From assembly GCF_900110085.1 (NCBI RefSeq), contig NZ_FOCK01000004.1:62001-126000 (forward strand): a stretch of 64,000 nucleotides of DNA, read 5' to 3'. A program made the position numbers and the translations under genes. The notes beneath the pieces were generated by a model. That model had not been told where the DNA came from and ran no database searches. It saw only the letters and a program-made list of their open reading frames with translations. Each line of letters opens with the position of its first letter. Position 1 is the first letter of the stretch. Shown piece by piece: positions 45,685 through 54,113 of the stretch. The stretch is from Prevotella sp. ne3005 (lineage in GTDB: Bacteria; Bacteroidota; Bacteroidia; Bacteroidales; Bacteroidaceae).

Positions 45685-47556
45685 TTAGTTTTTGTAGACT
45701 TTACTTTGGTCAGGACTCATATACCACCATGTGGAATTGATGGGATTTTGGCCCCAATTATTGAATTGTGGATAAGCATCCCTAATGCAAATACGCTCCA
45801 GAGGATACAGGAAGTCGCAGGCGACCATAATACCATGAGGATCTTGTCCTGCTTTCGACAAATAGATATTCTTGTTCTTTGTTTTATTGAAAATATATGG
45901 TTTCTCATTATCGGGCTCTTCTGAGAGCTTGAAGTCTTTGTCGACAGTTCTGGTACCAACGACAAACGTATAAGAGTCGCCGTTTTGGGTATTGACAAAG
46001 TTCTGAGGCGTTGTGCCAAAGAGTTCGTGCACCTCCTTACTGTCGCTGATAGCACCATAATTGAGGTTCTTCACATAGAGTTCGTCGTGGGCTCCACAGG
46101 CAACAATACGATATTCAATGGTGGTCTCGTTCAGGCGCAGAGCCTTGATGACAACGTCGTTCATATCATAGTCGCCCAATTCTGTATCCTCAAAGCAATA
46201 GGTAAACACCTGAGGGAAAACGAAAGGAGGTGGCACAATAATGTCCTCAATACCGCCTTCTATCTCAAGAATAATGTCATTAAAGTCGGCATCGGTACCT
46301 GACTCCCAGGTAAGCATCATCTTCTTATTAATGTTCAACCAAGCAGCACGGGGGTCATTGGCAGCCAATTTGGAGCTACTGAAATTATAGTTCTTGTCTG
46401 TATTGATATGGCCATTGAGACGGCCGTCACCATAAACCTCACCCTGTTTCTTATTGTTGTCAGCAGTGGTCTTGGCACGTATCATAAAACCAATTTTGTA
46501 ACCCTTGGGGAACATAAAAGATCCAACAGAGCCATTTTCACCAACCTCAGGGGTTCCATCTCCAAAATAGAGGAGCGCAAAAGATCCATGCTTGGCGATG
46601 ATGTCATCTTCTGTTTTGTCGAAAGACTTTTCAAAAGGAATGGCTTTATATTTCGGAAGAGACATAAAGTAGGCAGCAGCCTCATCATCAGTCATTCTAT
46701 TAACAGCATCAGCCTTATAATAATAATAGTATAAATCGGAATTCCAGACTTCGTAACCGTACTTCGAGGGGTTATCGCACTTATAGGTGGGAGTTACGAT
46801 GATTGGCTCATCGCCAGTGGTAATCGGATAAATCTTATCATTAAAGAAATTACTCTCTTTCACAAGATCGATATTACGGTGGCTTCTTCCGTTAGGGAAA
46901 ATGTCAAACACGATATCTCTGAAAGTAGTCTTAAATTCATCGGAGTAATCAGGCGATATCATCTTCAACCTATCATAGTCATCATCACTCAAATCATAGA
47001 GCATCTCACCTTCCACCCAACCACGTTGATTAGCATAGGATTCGATGGCTTTTGCAAGTCTGAATTCTCCTGAAGGCAGGACATAGTCTGCAGATAGAGT
47101 ACGCGTCCGTGCCGGTTCCTCAACAGAAACGGTATTACCCTTAACTTTCTTATAAACATTACCCTTATCAGTAATAAAGGCAACATAGAAACCAAGATTC
47201 TCCTTCGGAGCATCATAACTCATCTTGATAGTGGTCTGACCTTTAACCTCGGCCTCATTCAGCAGTTTTACAGCATCGCGCGTCACATACGAGGGTACAT
47301 CATCATATACCTCACGAACCTTTACCAATAACTGTACCTTGCTGACAGAGGCATCTGCCAGAATCGTCAATTCACCAGAAGTGGTAGTGCACCAATCTTG
47401 ATTGGAAGCAAAATCGACACCGAAGACACCTTTTACATTATTATTAATGTCTTCCTCACTTGTCTTGTTCTCGGGATCCTGATACAAATCCACACCCCGA
47501 GAACAACTTGCCAATAACATAAGACTTGCTAATGCAAATAATACATTTATTTTCAT
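45685..47556 (-). CDS. LruC-domain lipoprotein
   Basis: The 623-residue protein has a lipobox (SLMLLASCSRGVD). After an unrecognised N-terminal half, a DUF4114-like segment (LTWESGTDADFNDIILEIEG) is followed by the LruC/DUF4842 signature (YCFEDTELGDYDMNDVVIKA), with conserved acidic residues likely to bind calcium. LruC proteins are surface lipoproteins of Bacteroidota and Leptospira with no defined function. The gene is divergent from a membrane AraC-type regulator, which may control it. Confidence 0.85.
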   Translation of the reverse strand: MKINVLFALASLMLLASCSRGVDLYQDPENKTSEEDINNNVKGVFGVDFASNQDWCTTTSGELTILADASVSKVQLLVKVREVYDDVPSYVTRDAVKLLNEAEVKGQTTIKMSYDAPKENLGFYVAFITDKGNVYKKVKGNTVSVEEPARTRTLSADYVLPSGEFRLAKAIESYANQRGWVEGEMLYDLSDDDYDRLKMISPDYSDEFKTTFRDIVFDIFPNGRSHRNIDLVKESNFFNDKIYPITTGDEPIIVTPTYKCDNPSKYGYEVWNSDLYYYYYKADAVNRMTDDEAAAYFMSLPKYKAIPFEKSFDKTEDDIIAKHGSFALLYFGDGTPEVGENGSVGSFMFPKGYKIGFMIRAKTTADNNKKQGEVYGDGRLNGHINTDKNYNFSSSKLAANDPRAAWLNINKKMMLTWESGTDADFNDIILEIEGGIEDIIVPPPFVFPQVFTYCFEDTELGDYDMNDVVIKALRLNETTIEYRIVACGAHDELYVKNLNYGAISDSKEVHELFGTTPQNFVNTQNGDSYTFVVGTRTVDKDFKLSEEPDNEKPYIFNKTKNKNIYLSKAGQDPHGIMVACDFLYPLERICIRDAYPQFNNWGQNPINSTWWYMSPDQSKVYKN

Positions 47557-47589
47557 CGGTTGATTTATTTAGTTTTTTAAATACGGGTG

Positions 47590-47597
47590 CAAAGGTA
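47590..47597 (-). promoter_or_regulatory. -7 box TACCTTTG for the LruC gene
   Basis: Minus-strand GTATACCTTTGCACCC lies 33 bases before the start. Confidence 0.7.
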
Positions 47598-47660
47598 TAC
47601 ACAAGAAATCACATAAAGTGTGAAAAATACAGCAATCATGTGTAAATTCTCACTAAAAGG

Positions 47661-47687
47661 TGTGGATTTTGTTCAAATATCCACACT
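47661..47687. promoter_or_regulatory. Inverted repeat in the LruC/AraC intergenic region
   Basis: GTGTGGAT and ATCCACAC form 8-bp arms around an 11-base spacer, 18 bases upstream of the AraC -7 box; TCACA-N5-TGTGA lies at 47606-47620. Both fit operators for the divergent pair. Confidence 0.4.
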
Positions 47688-47704
47688 TTTTCGCAAATTT
47701 TTAG

Positions 47705-47712
47705 TACTTTTG
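47705..47712 (+). promoter_or_regulatory. -7 box TACTTTTG for the AraC-type gene
   Basis: TACTTTTGCC lies 21 bases before the ATG at 47734. Confidence 0.65.
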
Positions 47713-47733
47713 CCACCGAATAATATTAACGAG

Positions 47734-48843
47734 ATGAAACTTTTTCAGTTCACAGCCATCGTTATAATGGTTTTACTGGCGATGAAATTACTGATTCTGC
47801 CCAGGCGGGCAGTAAGCAGTTATGCAGCAAGCAGATCCCGTTGGCTGATGGTCGGCGGCACGGGGCTACTGGGGACACAGTTCCTGTTGCAATACATGCT
47901 GGGGCTACGTGAACTGGGAGTGACACAGGCTGCCATGCTTAATCTGTCATTGTTCGTCCCAAGCTCTTGGATGATGTCATTAGCTGTACTCTTCATACAA
48001 AAGGGGCGCATCACCAAAATCGATAAGTACATCGGGCTGATGGCATGGGCGGTGGTTCTGGTACTGCTCTTTGTGGCTGCCATCACTGATAATCGACCAT
48101 TATTAAGCGACACACCAGAACTGCGATGGGCAGAAATCGCCGGATCAAGCTGCTATCTAGCAATGCAAGGATATTACACATGGCGCCAAATGATAAACCT
48201 TCGTGGTATGCGCCAGACTCTGGCCAATTACTACGATAGCGATATGGGCTCTATGCTCAACTGGATGCAGATTAGCATCATCACACTGGGCATCATGGCC
48301 ATGATGGTTCCACTTCTTATTTTCATTTCCGGTCCTGTACTTGCACTTTTCGGCCTACTGTTCTTTGTCGGCATCTTCTATCTTGTAGACAGTTTCTGCC
48401 TCTATACTGTCAGCACTACTGCCGCCCAAATGACGGAAGCAGAACAAAACGAGCAAGAAGTGGAGATGGAGGAAGTCAGCGAAGAGGGAAACAATTCAAA
48501 TGCTATTTCTGACGATAATCTACAACGAGTGGAACAAGCCGTAAAGAAATGGACTGCAGAAGGAGGACATCTGAGGAACGGCCTCAAATTGCCAAATGCT
48601 GCCGAAGAGATGCAAATACCACGTTACCTGCTATCTGTATGGCTGAAACAGTCAGGACGGCATTATAGCGAATGGATCAATGATCTACGTATTGAAGAAG
48701 CCAAACACACCATGAATGAACACCCAGACTGGAGCAATGAAGCCATTGCCCAACACTGCGGCTTCAGCGACCGCTGCTATTTCCAAAAGAGATTCAAAGA
48801 GAGTACAGGCATGACACCCGCACAATTCATTGCAAACAAGTAG
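47734..48843 (+). CDS. Membrane-bound AraC-family regulator
   Basis: The 369-residue protein has about seven membrane helices (1-235), an acidic linker (QEVEMEEVSEEGNN) and a C-terminal HTH (LKLPNAAEEMQIPRYLLSVW; SNEAIAQHCGFSDRCYFQKR, FKESTGMTPAQF). The ATG at 47734 is chosen because the longer frame back to 47620 crosses the -7 box. It is divergent from the LruC lipoprotein gene. Confidence 0.87.
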   Translation: MKLFQFTAIVIMVLLAMKLLILPRRAVSSYAASRSRWLMVGGTGLLGTQFLLQYMLGLRELGVTQAAMLNLSLFVPSSWMMSLAVLFIQKGRITKIDKYIGLMAWAVVLVLLFVAAITDNRPLLSDTPELRWAEIAGSSCYLAMQGYYTWRQMINLRGMRQTLANYYDSDMGSMLNWMQISIITLGIMAMMVPLLIFISGPVLALFGLLFFVGIFYLVDSFCLYTVSTTAAQMTEAEQNEQEVEMEEVSEEGNNSNAISDDNLQRVEQAVKKWTAEGGHLRNGLKLPNAAEEMQIPRYLLSVWLKQSGRHYSEWINDLRIEEAKHTMNEHPDWSNEAIAQHCGFSDRCYFQKRFKESTGMTPAQFIANK

Positions 48844-48849
48844 ATAGCA

Positions 48850-50622
48850 TCAGGCAATAGCACCAAAAAGCGCTTCCTTTTTCTGTTTTTTCGCAATAGG
48901 AGCCAACGTCTTAGCCTTCAATTGGATGATTGAAGAAGTCTCTTTCGGCTTTTGGGGAGCAAGAATCTTCTTATACTCCTCAGGATTCTTCAGCAGACGG
49001 ACGGCCTCATCCAATTGTCTGTCATGGCCAAGACCCGACTCAATGGCTCCAGCTTGAAAATAGTAGGCTGCGATGATATCTGTCTCAAGAATATGCATGA
49101 GCACCGCCTTATGTTTCTCCAAGTCAAATGCCACATTATGGCTCAACTTTGCCTCAAGGCTATCGAAGGCAGCCTTCGATTCCTCATAATAACCCTCAAA
49201 CTTAGCCGTCTTCACCAAATCGGCAAACTGCTTTTTGCTTACTGGATCATAAGTAAAACCACTCCTGATAACACGCTCCTTGAACTCCTGCCAATCAGCA
49301 TCCGTCAGATGGAACTCTGCTACAGGGGCGATTGTCGGATGCTTCGCAATGTAGTCGACCACCCAGTCAAACATTACCTCCGTTGAATCCTGCCCGCTGG
49401 CAGAGAGGTAGAAAGCAATATTGGGAATCGTATCGGCCTTAACCTCCACATCGGGCTTGATACCACCACCATCTCTCACCTCACGGCCATGACGGGTGTA
49501 GAACACCTTCGTCAACGAGTCAGGGATATACTCCCTGTATCCACTGCCGTCATGCTTATAGTTGATGGCCTGGATACAACGTCCGCTAGGAATATAGTAT
49601 TTCGAGGTCGTTACCTTCATATTCGTATTGTATGGCAGATCGATGGGAATCTGCACCAAACCCTTTCCATACGTGCGCGTACCTAATATTATACCTCTAT
49701 CCAAGTCCTGGATGGCACCACTGGTAATCTCACTGGCACTAGCCGTCTCACCATTGACAAGCACCACAATCGGCATCACCGTATCCACAGGTTCCACACT
49801 GGTCTTATACTCTTTATTCGACTGCTTGAACTTACCACGATTCTCCACCACAGTGATACCCTTTTGTAACCAGATGTTCAGGATATCCACAGCCTCCTGC
49901 TCAGAGCCGCCGCCATTGCCTCGCAAGTCCAGGATCAACGAGGTGGCTCCCTGCTTCTTCAGGTCAACGAAAACACGACGCATCTCCTTGGCGCACCCTT
50001 CGGTGAACTGATTCAGGTTGATATAGCCAATATTACCTTCACGAATGCCATAGTAGGGCATCTCAGGCAACTTGATATTCCTACGTGTAATCTTAAAGCT
50101 CATCAGCTTTCCTGTGGAAGGTCGCATCACCTTCAGCAAGAAGCTCGTGCCAGGCTCTCCACGCAGATGGTCGCTCACATAGCCCACGGGCTTTGTCGTC
50201 ATCATGGAGTCGTCAATACTCAGAATGACATCACCTTTCTTCAAGCCAGCCTCAGCAGCAGGCATATTGGCATAGGGCTCATCGATTACTACACGATCCA
50301 ACTTCTGGTGCTTCCTTATAAGGGCTCCAATACCTGCATACTTACCAGTAAGCATCATCCTCAGGTCCTTTGTCTCATCCTGAGCATAATACTCTGTATA
50401 GGGGTCCAGACTCCTGAGCATGGCTGTGATACCCACACCAATAGTCTCCTTCGGCTTCAAGGTATCCACATACAGCAATTCCAGATTCTTATACACATTA
50501 TTGAAGATATCGAGATGTTTGGCCACCTCAAAGTTGTGGTCACTAGTTTTCTGAGCCCGTGCCGTCAGCGACAAGCTCAAGAACATGAACAGCGGTACGA
50601 TATATCTTTTCATATTTCCCAT
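48850..50622 (-). CDS. S41-family C-terminal processing peptidase
   Basis: The 590-residue protein has a signal peptide (IVPLFMFLSLSLTARA), an N-terminal helical part, a PDZ domain (AGLKKGDVILSIDDSMMTTK) and the S41 core (SLILDLRGNGGGSEQEAVDI; catalytic Ser in NGETASASEITSGA; Lys in RTYGKGLVQIPIDL). It is a periplasmic CtpA-like protease that cleaves near protein C-termini. The C-terminal ~200 residues form the extension typical of Bacteroidota. Start is 50622 or the internal ATG at 50613 (MKRYIV). Confidence 0.92.
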   Translation of the reverse strand: MGNMKRYIVPLFMFLSLSLTARAQKTSDHNFEVAKHLDIFNNVYKNLELLYVDTLKPKETIGVGITAMLRSLDPYTEYYAQDETKDLRMMLTGKYAGIGALIRKHQKLDRVVIDEPYANMPAAEAGLKKGDVILSIDDSMMTTKPVGYVSDHLRGEPGTSFLLKVMRPSTGKLMSFKITRRNIKLPEMPYYGIREGNIGYINLNQFTEGCAKEMRRVFVDLKKQGATSLILDLRGNGGGSEQEAVDILNIWLQKGITVVENRGKFKQSNKEYKTSVEPVDTVMPIVVLVNGETASASEITSGAIQDLDRGIILGTRTYGKGLVQIPIDLPYNTNMKVTTSKYYIPSGRCIQAINYKHDGSGYREYIPDSLTKVFYTRHGREVRDGGGIKPDVEVKADTIPNIAFYLSASGQDSTEVMFDWVVDYIAKHPTIAPVAEFHLTDADWQEFKERVIRSGFTYDPVSKKQFADLVKTAKFEGYYEESKAAFDSLEAKLSHNVAFDLEKHKAVLMHILETDIIAAYYFQAGAIESGLGHDRQLDEAVRLLKNPEEYKKILAPQKPKETSSIIQLKAKTLAPIAKKQKKEALFGAIA

Positions 50623-50650
50623 TTAACTCTTTTACCTTAATTTGCTGCTG

Positions 50651-50658
50651 CAAAATTA
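50651..50658 (-). promoter_or_regulatory. -7 box TAATTTTG for the S41 peptidase gene
   Basis: Minus-strand TAATTTTGCAGC lies 28 bases before the start. Confidence 0.6.
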
Positions 50659-50763
50659 CATGATTCTCTCAACAAAACACTCTTTTTACCCGCTTTTTTG
50701 CAAAAAATTTAAGATTCCTTGAAATTTTTCGCTTAAAAGTTTGGTAGTTTCAAAAATTCGCCG

Positions 50764-50771
50764 TACTTTTG
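50764..50771 (+). promoter_or_regulatory. -7 box TACTTTTG for tRNA-Asn
   Basis: TACTTTTGCACCCGC lies 22 bases before the tRNA. Confidence 0.7.
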
Positions 50772-50793
50772 CACCCGCTTAACAGCAATACTT

Positions 50794-50867
50794 GCTTCAG
50801 TAGCTCAGTTGGTTAGAGCACCTGACTGTTAATCAGGGGGTCGTTGGTTCAAGCCCATCCTGAAGCG
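50794..50867 (+). tRNA. tRNA-Asn (GTT)
   Basis: The acceptor stem is GCTTCAG/CTGAAGC, the D-arm GCTC/GAGC, the anticodon loop CTGTTAA with GTT. No CCA is encoded. Its last ~18 bases plus the downstream flank recur exactly at 63024. Confidence 0.95.
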
Positions 50868-50892
50868 CCTTAGAAAGAGTCCTGTAGGTCAA
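50850..50892 (+). repeat. 43-bp direct repeat, left copy (candidate attL)
   Basis: The 43 bases from CAAGCCCATCCTGAAGCGCC to GTAGGTCAA are identical to 63024-63066. They cover the 3' end of tRNA-Asn and the start of a hairpin that continues differently in the two copies. Confidence 0.85.
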
Positions 50893-50929
50893 TGACTTAC
50901 AGGATTTTTCTTTTTTATACATTTCAAAA

Positions 50930-50971
50930 TTGTAGCCAATTTGTAGCCAATTCTGTTTCGTTGTAGCCAAT
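50930..50971 (+). repeat. TTGTAGCCAAT repeats beside tRNA-Asn
   Basis: TTGTAGCCAAT occurs at 50930-50940, 50941-50951 (in tandem at 11 bp) and 50961-50971. Short direct repeats next to an attachment site are typical of integrase arm sites. The 11-bp spacing and GTAG core also echo the iterons at 19.2 and 60.7 kb. Confidence 0.65.
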
Positions 50972-51050
50972 CCGTGTTTCTCCTTTGCAGAATTAACAAT
51001 CCAAGATCCTGCAAAGAATAATTATTGCGACCGTTGTCAAGTTCTAACGT

Positions 51051-51094
51051 TGACAAGTTGAAAATCATTAGGGTATTTCAACTGTCAACAACCT
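51051..51094. promoter_or_regulatory. Long inverted repeat before the tRNA array
   Basis: GTTGACAAGTTGAAA and TTTCAACTGTCAAC pair with one bulged base around ~15 bases. No gene is visible from 50868 to 51177. Confidence 0.5.
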
Positions 51095-51154
51095 TTTTTG
51101 ATGATTTCTTGCAAAATAATTCTTGCTACGCAGAAAGGCTGCATAGGGCTATTG

Positions 51155-51162
51155 TACCTTTG
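51155..51162 (+). promoter_or_regulatory. -7 box TACCTTTG for the tRNA array
   Basis: TACCTTTGCACCCG lies 15 bases before the first tRNA of the array; no further box follows within it. Confidence 0.75.
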
Positions 51163-51177
51163 CACCCGAAATCCAAC

Positions 51178-51262
51178 GGAAGTATGGGTGAGCGGTCGAT
51201 ACCAGCACATTGCTAACGTGCCGAGCCGCAAGGCTCCGAAGGTTCGAATCCTTCTGCTTCCG
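51178..51262 (+). tRNA. tRNA-Ser (GCT)
   Basis: A class II tRNA with acceptor GGAAGTA/TGCTTCC, anticodon loop TTGCTAA and a long variable arm CGAGCCGCAAGGCTCCG. It is the first of seven closely packed tRNAs. CCA is not encoded. Confidence 0.92.
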
Positions 51263-51270
51263 CACAAATT

Positions 51271-51358
51271 GGAGGTTTGGCAGAGTTGGTCTATTGCACT
51301 AGTCTTGAAAACTAGAGGGCGGTCAAACGTCCCAAGGGTTCGAATCCCTTAGCCTCCT
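51271..51358 (+). tRNA. tRNA-Ser (TGA)
   Basis: A class II tRNA with acceptor GGAGGTT/AGCCTCC, anticodon loop CTTGAAA and a long variable arm. CCA is not encoded. Confidence 0.92.
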
Positions 51359-51363
51359 CTGAT

Positions 51364-51436
51364 GGAACTTTGGCAGACTTGGTGTATGCGCAGGACTGAA
51401 AATCCTGAGAACGTGGTTCGACTCCACGAGGTTCCA
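51364..51436 (+). tRNA. tRNA-Phe (GAA)
   Basis: The acceptor is GGAACTT/AGGTTCC and the anticodon stem CAGGA/TCCTG with loop CTGAAAA (GAA). The D-stem is only three clear pairs (GCA/TGC), and the D-loop resembles that of class II tRNAs. It is an atypical tRNA-Phe. Confidence 0.85.
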
Positions 51437-51447
51437 CAAGAATATAA

Positions 51448-51529
51448 TGAGGTGTTCTCCAGCGGCAACGAGAGCTGACTGTAAATCTGTCGCCATTCGG
51501 CTTCGTGGGTTCGAGTCCCGCCACCTCAA
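51448..51529 (+). tRNA. tRNA-Tyr (GTA)
   Basis: The acceptor is TGAGGTG/CACCTCA, the anticodon loop CTGTAAA (GTA), with a long variable arm. The anticodon stem GCTGA/TCTGT has a T-T mismatch and G-U pairs, so it is atypical. Confidence 0.85.
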
Positions 51530-51533
51530 CGAT

Positions 51534-51606
51534 GGGAGCATAGTTCAGTTGGTAGAATGTCGGTCTCCAAAACCGAAGGTCGGAGGTTCGAGCCCTTCTG
51601 CTTCTG
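51534..51606 (+). tRNA. tRNA-Trp (CCA)
   Basis: The anticodon loop is CTCCAAA (CCA) on a TCGGT/ACCGA stem. The acceptor GGGAGCA/TGCTTCT contains two G-U pairs. Confidence 0.9.
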
Positions 51607-51616
51607 CTAAATAAAT

Positions 51617-51690
51617 GGAGTTTGTAGCTCAGTAGGTAGAGCACCAGATTGTGGCTCTGGTGGTCACAGGTTCGAAACCTGTCAAACTCC
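51617..51690 (+). tRNA. tRNA-His (GTG)
   Basis: The acceptor GAGTTTG/CAAACTC has an extra 5' G opposite C73, as required for tRNA-His. The anticodon loop is ATTGTGG (GTG). Confidence 0.93.
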
Positions 51691-51697
51691 CTACAAT

Positions 51698-51771
51698 GTG
51701 AGGATGTCCGAGTGGTTTAAGGGGGCGGTCTGCAAAACCGTCATTCATCGGTTCGAATCCGATTCCTCACT
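51698..51771 (+). tRNA. tRNA-Cys (GCA)
   Basis: The acceptor is a perfect GTGAGGA/TCCTCAC. The anticodon loop is TCTGCAAAA (GCA). It is the last tRNA of the array, 12 bases before a terminator. Confidence 0.92.
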
Positions 51772-51782
51772 CAATCATTAAA

Positions 51783-51815
51783 GACTCCGATTTCCCCAAA
51801 CAGGAAACCGGAGTC
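51783..51815. terminator. Bidirectional terminator of the tRNA array and HTH operon
   Basis: GACTCCG and CGGAGTC form the outer stem, with TTTCC/GGAAA inside. It is followed by TTCCTTT on the plus strand and AATGATTG on the other. Confidence 0.75.
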
Positions 51816-51821
51816 CTTCCT

Positions 51822-52238
51822 TTATCCATAGTTCAGAATGGCTGTTAGCCTTTTCTTAACTCTCGCAAGTACTCTGCCCATCTGCTGAAGTTCAGGTTTC
51901 CCCTCTGTCTTTTCTAACATCTTTACTGCCTTCGTGATAAGTTTGAAATCATCAGCTGTCAGAGGCAGTTCAGTGATAGAGTAGTCAGGATCAGCGTACC
52001 TGTAGTACTTCTGATCGTAAACCTCTATGGGCGCATTGTATCCGAGTTTGTCAGAACGCATAATCTGAATATCGTTCTGAACTGTTCTAAGAGAGATCCC
52101 TTTGCGAATCCCTTCCATATCGTACAGCGCATCAGATACTTCATCAACCAGGTCCTCTATCGTCCATCTTCTGTACCTGTTGCGCAGGCTTCTGTCTATT
52201 ATCTTGTAACGCAATAATGCGTTTTTGTTTACTGGCAT
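51822..52238 (-). CDS. HTH region of a WYL-type regulator, truncated
   Basis: The 138-residue protein (MPVNKNALLRYKIIDRSLRN, RRWTIEDLVDEVSDALYDME, SLRTVQNDIQIMRSDKLGY) matches the N-terminal winged-helix part of Bacteroidota WYL regulators, which are normally about 330 residues. The WYL ligand-binding domain is absent: after a short linker it ends with VKKRLTAILNYG. Either it is a free-standing HTH or a shortened gene. It is last in a six-gene minus-strand unit. Confidence 0.75.
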   Translation of the reverse strand: MPVNKNALLRYKIIDRSLRNRYRRWTIEDLVDEVSDALYDMEGIRKGISLRTVQNDIQIMRSDKLGYNAPIEVYDQKYYRYADPDYSITELPLTADDFKLITKAVKMLEKTEGKPELQQMGRVLARVKKRLTAILNYG

Positions 52239-52268
52239 GTTTGTATTTATAATCTAAAGAGTCCATAA

Positions 52269-52559
52269 TCAATTTTTATCGCTATTAAATGGTTCATAAT
52301 GAAAACTGTGCAGAAAACAATCTACATCTTTCTGCGTATACCAATACTTGTCGCCCTCCCTTGAAAAGCCAAGGTAGCCGTTATCTCTCAACTTCTTGAG
52401 ATATTTATCCTTAACTCCCAATAATTCCATGATTTCCTTATTGTTGTATATCCTCAAAGGATTTGGAACTATCATTTCTAGAGTCTTTTTCTGTTCAGTT
52501 AGGGTCTGCAGAATTTCTTCCAAGATTTCCCTTTCGCTTTGCTTCTTGTTATTGTTCAT
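52269..52559 (-). CDS. Excisionase/MerR-like small HTH protein
   Basis: The 96-residue protein has a polar coiled N-terminus (SEREILEEILQTLTEQKK) and a winged-helix DNA-binding motif (IYNNKEIMELLGVKDKYLKK, YLGFSREGDKYWYTQKDVD), as in the HTH_17 proteins common on Bacteroidota mobile elements. Its ATG overlaps the stop of the upstream phosphoesterase gene. Confidence 0.8.
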   Translation of the reverse strand: MNNNKKQSEREILEEILQTLTEQKKTLEMIVPNPLRIYNNKEIMELLGVKDKYLKKLRDNGYLGFSREGDKYWYTQKDVDCFLHSFHYEPFNSDKN

Positions 52560-53326
52560 TCTATTACAATTGTTTTGTTTGGTTCAAATCCGTTTGTCAG
52601 ATGTTCATTGTAGTATATATATCCCATCTGGTTACATATTATTTTTGTATTGCCTATCATGGTGTCAATGTTGGTATGCGAGTGCCCATAAATCCAGGCA
52701 TCAATGCGACTGTCGGCAATATAGTTTCCCAGTTCTGTAGCAAAGGCTCCGTTTAGAACGGAACCCATGTGCTGGGCTGCCACCACTGATAATGTCGGAA
52801 GATGATGTGTAACCACAACGATATGCTTGGCGGTACTCTCCTTTACTGCTTGTTTCAAGAAAGTCAGGCATTTCTCATGCTCCAGATTGAAATCATCAGG
52901 TGTGAAGCGTCTGCCATCATACATTATTTGGCGGAAGTCGTTCATGCCACGCTGAACATGGAACATATCCTGCTCTGGTATTCTCGACCACAGCGTAGTC
53001 AGAATGAAGTCCGTATCGTCTATGCGCACCACCTTATTATAATAATAGCCCACATTCTCACGTATCATCCATTGCCAACTGTCGCCACGTGCTGTTACGT
53101 CGCCATTGCTGTAGAACTCGTGATTACCAGGTACTAATAGCACTTGCTGGAAGTTCTTTGATGCCCAGTTCCAAAATCGCTTCTGAGGGGCAATGATGTC
53201 CCGCAGGTAGAACGTGTCACCTGCGAGCACCAGAACATCGCCCACAACTTCAAACTCATTCGCTTTTATATACCGCGAATTGTCATATAACTCCATATGG
53301 AGATCACTCATGTATTGTATTCTCAT
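52556..53326 (-). CDS. Calcineurin-like metallophosphoesterase
   Basis: The protein (256 residues from the chosen start MRIQYMSDLHMELYD) carries the full metallophosphoesterase set: D-x-H (SDLHMEL), GD (LVLAGDTFYL), GNHE (LLVPGNHEFYSNGD), H (VVVTHHLPT) and GHSH (YGHSHTNID). The start at 53326 fits relatives; the frame is open to 53350. It is the fourth gene of the RNA ligase operon. The substrate is unknown; an RNA-end phosphate is an inference from the neighbours. Confidence 0.88.
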   Translation of the reverse strand: MRIQYMSDLHMELYDNSRYIKANEFEVVGDVLVLAGDTFYLRDIIAPQKRFWNWASKNFQQVLLVPGNHEFYSNGDVTARGDSWQWMIRENVGYYYNKVVRIDDTDFILTTLWSRIPEQDMFHVQRGMNDFRQIMYDGRRFTPDDFNLEHEKCLTFLKQAVKESTAKHIVVVTHHLPTLSVVAAQHMGSVLNGAFATELGNYIADSRIDAWIYGHSHTNIDTMIGNTKIICNQMGYIYYNEHLTNGFEPNKTIVIE

Positions 53327-53377
53327 TGCTCTTAAATATACGTTGTTCATATCAAATCAGTTAATTATTCGTATGGC

Positions 53378-54079
53378 CTAACAGGCATAAAATACGAGTC
53401 GGATAGAATCCTCTGAGCACCATTCATCAGTCAAAAACTCATGGATGAGGGCGATGCCTGCAGCAAATTCCTTCAACCAGATGATTTCGTTCAGTTCTTC
53501 CCCCAAGTAATACTCCAGCATTTCTCCCTGGTCAATGTAGTCGTCCTCGTCTTCCTGCTGCTTCTTTTTAGTTTCAATCTTTTTCCCATTGACAGCCGCA
53601 AGAATCGTATCGAGTTTCTCTGAGATGCCATAAGAGAGTTGTTTGGAGTGCTCCGTCAGTATAGCCGACTTACATTTCTCCAACTGCTCATCCAAATATG
53701 ACTGCAGTTCTGTCAAGTAGCACCACGACTTGCCCCATCGCCAGTCTCCGCCAAATACGCCGACATCCTTCTTCGAATCTATTCTTTCCTGAACCTTGTC
53801 AAACATCTCTTTCAACTCAGGGCTCAAGTCGTTTGGAAAGCCCCTGTCATTGAATGGCGCATCGTGACCAACCAACAGGTCTCTAACGCATCCTTGGCGT
53901 ACAAGAGTAAACATACAACCCATCTTCACTCCGCCAATCTCTATGGGGTGATTATCGTCGGGAGAGGGGCCTTCGCCAAAATATCTCCATTCTTTATAAT
54001 CGAGGGGCACAATTCCTTCAAGCAAATGCCACTGATCCTTTTTCATGAATTCGATAAAAATACTGCTATAAGTTCCCAT
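53378..54079 (-). CDS. Uncharacterised protein of the RNA ligase operon
   Basis: The 233-residue acidic protein starts MGTYSSIFIEFMKKDQWHLL and has a WRYFGEGPSPDDNHP segment, a charged KKIETKKKQQEDEDDYIDQG stretch and no signal peptide or known motif. The style is that of phage or mobile-element proteins. It lies 27 and 34 bases from its neighbours, both phosphoesterases. Confidence 0.65.
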   Translation of the reverse strand: MGTYSSIFIEFMKKDQWHLLEGIVPLDYKEWRYFGEGPSPDDNHPIEIGGVKMGCMFTLVRQGCVRDLLVGHDAPFNDRGFPNDLSPELKEMFDKVQERIDSKKDVGVFGGDWRWGKSWCYLTELQSYLDEQLEKCKSAILTEHSKQLSYGISEKLDTILAAVNGKKIETKKKQQEDEDDYIDQGEMLEYYLGEELNEIIWLKEFAAGIALIHEFLTDEWCSEDSIRLVFYAC

Positions 54080-54113
54080 ATTGTTTGTTTTTTGTTAATT
54101 CATTACCATTTGT

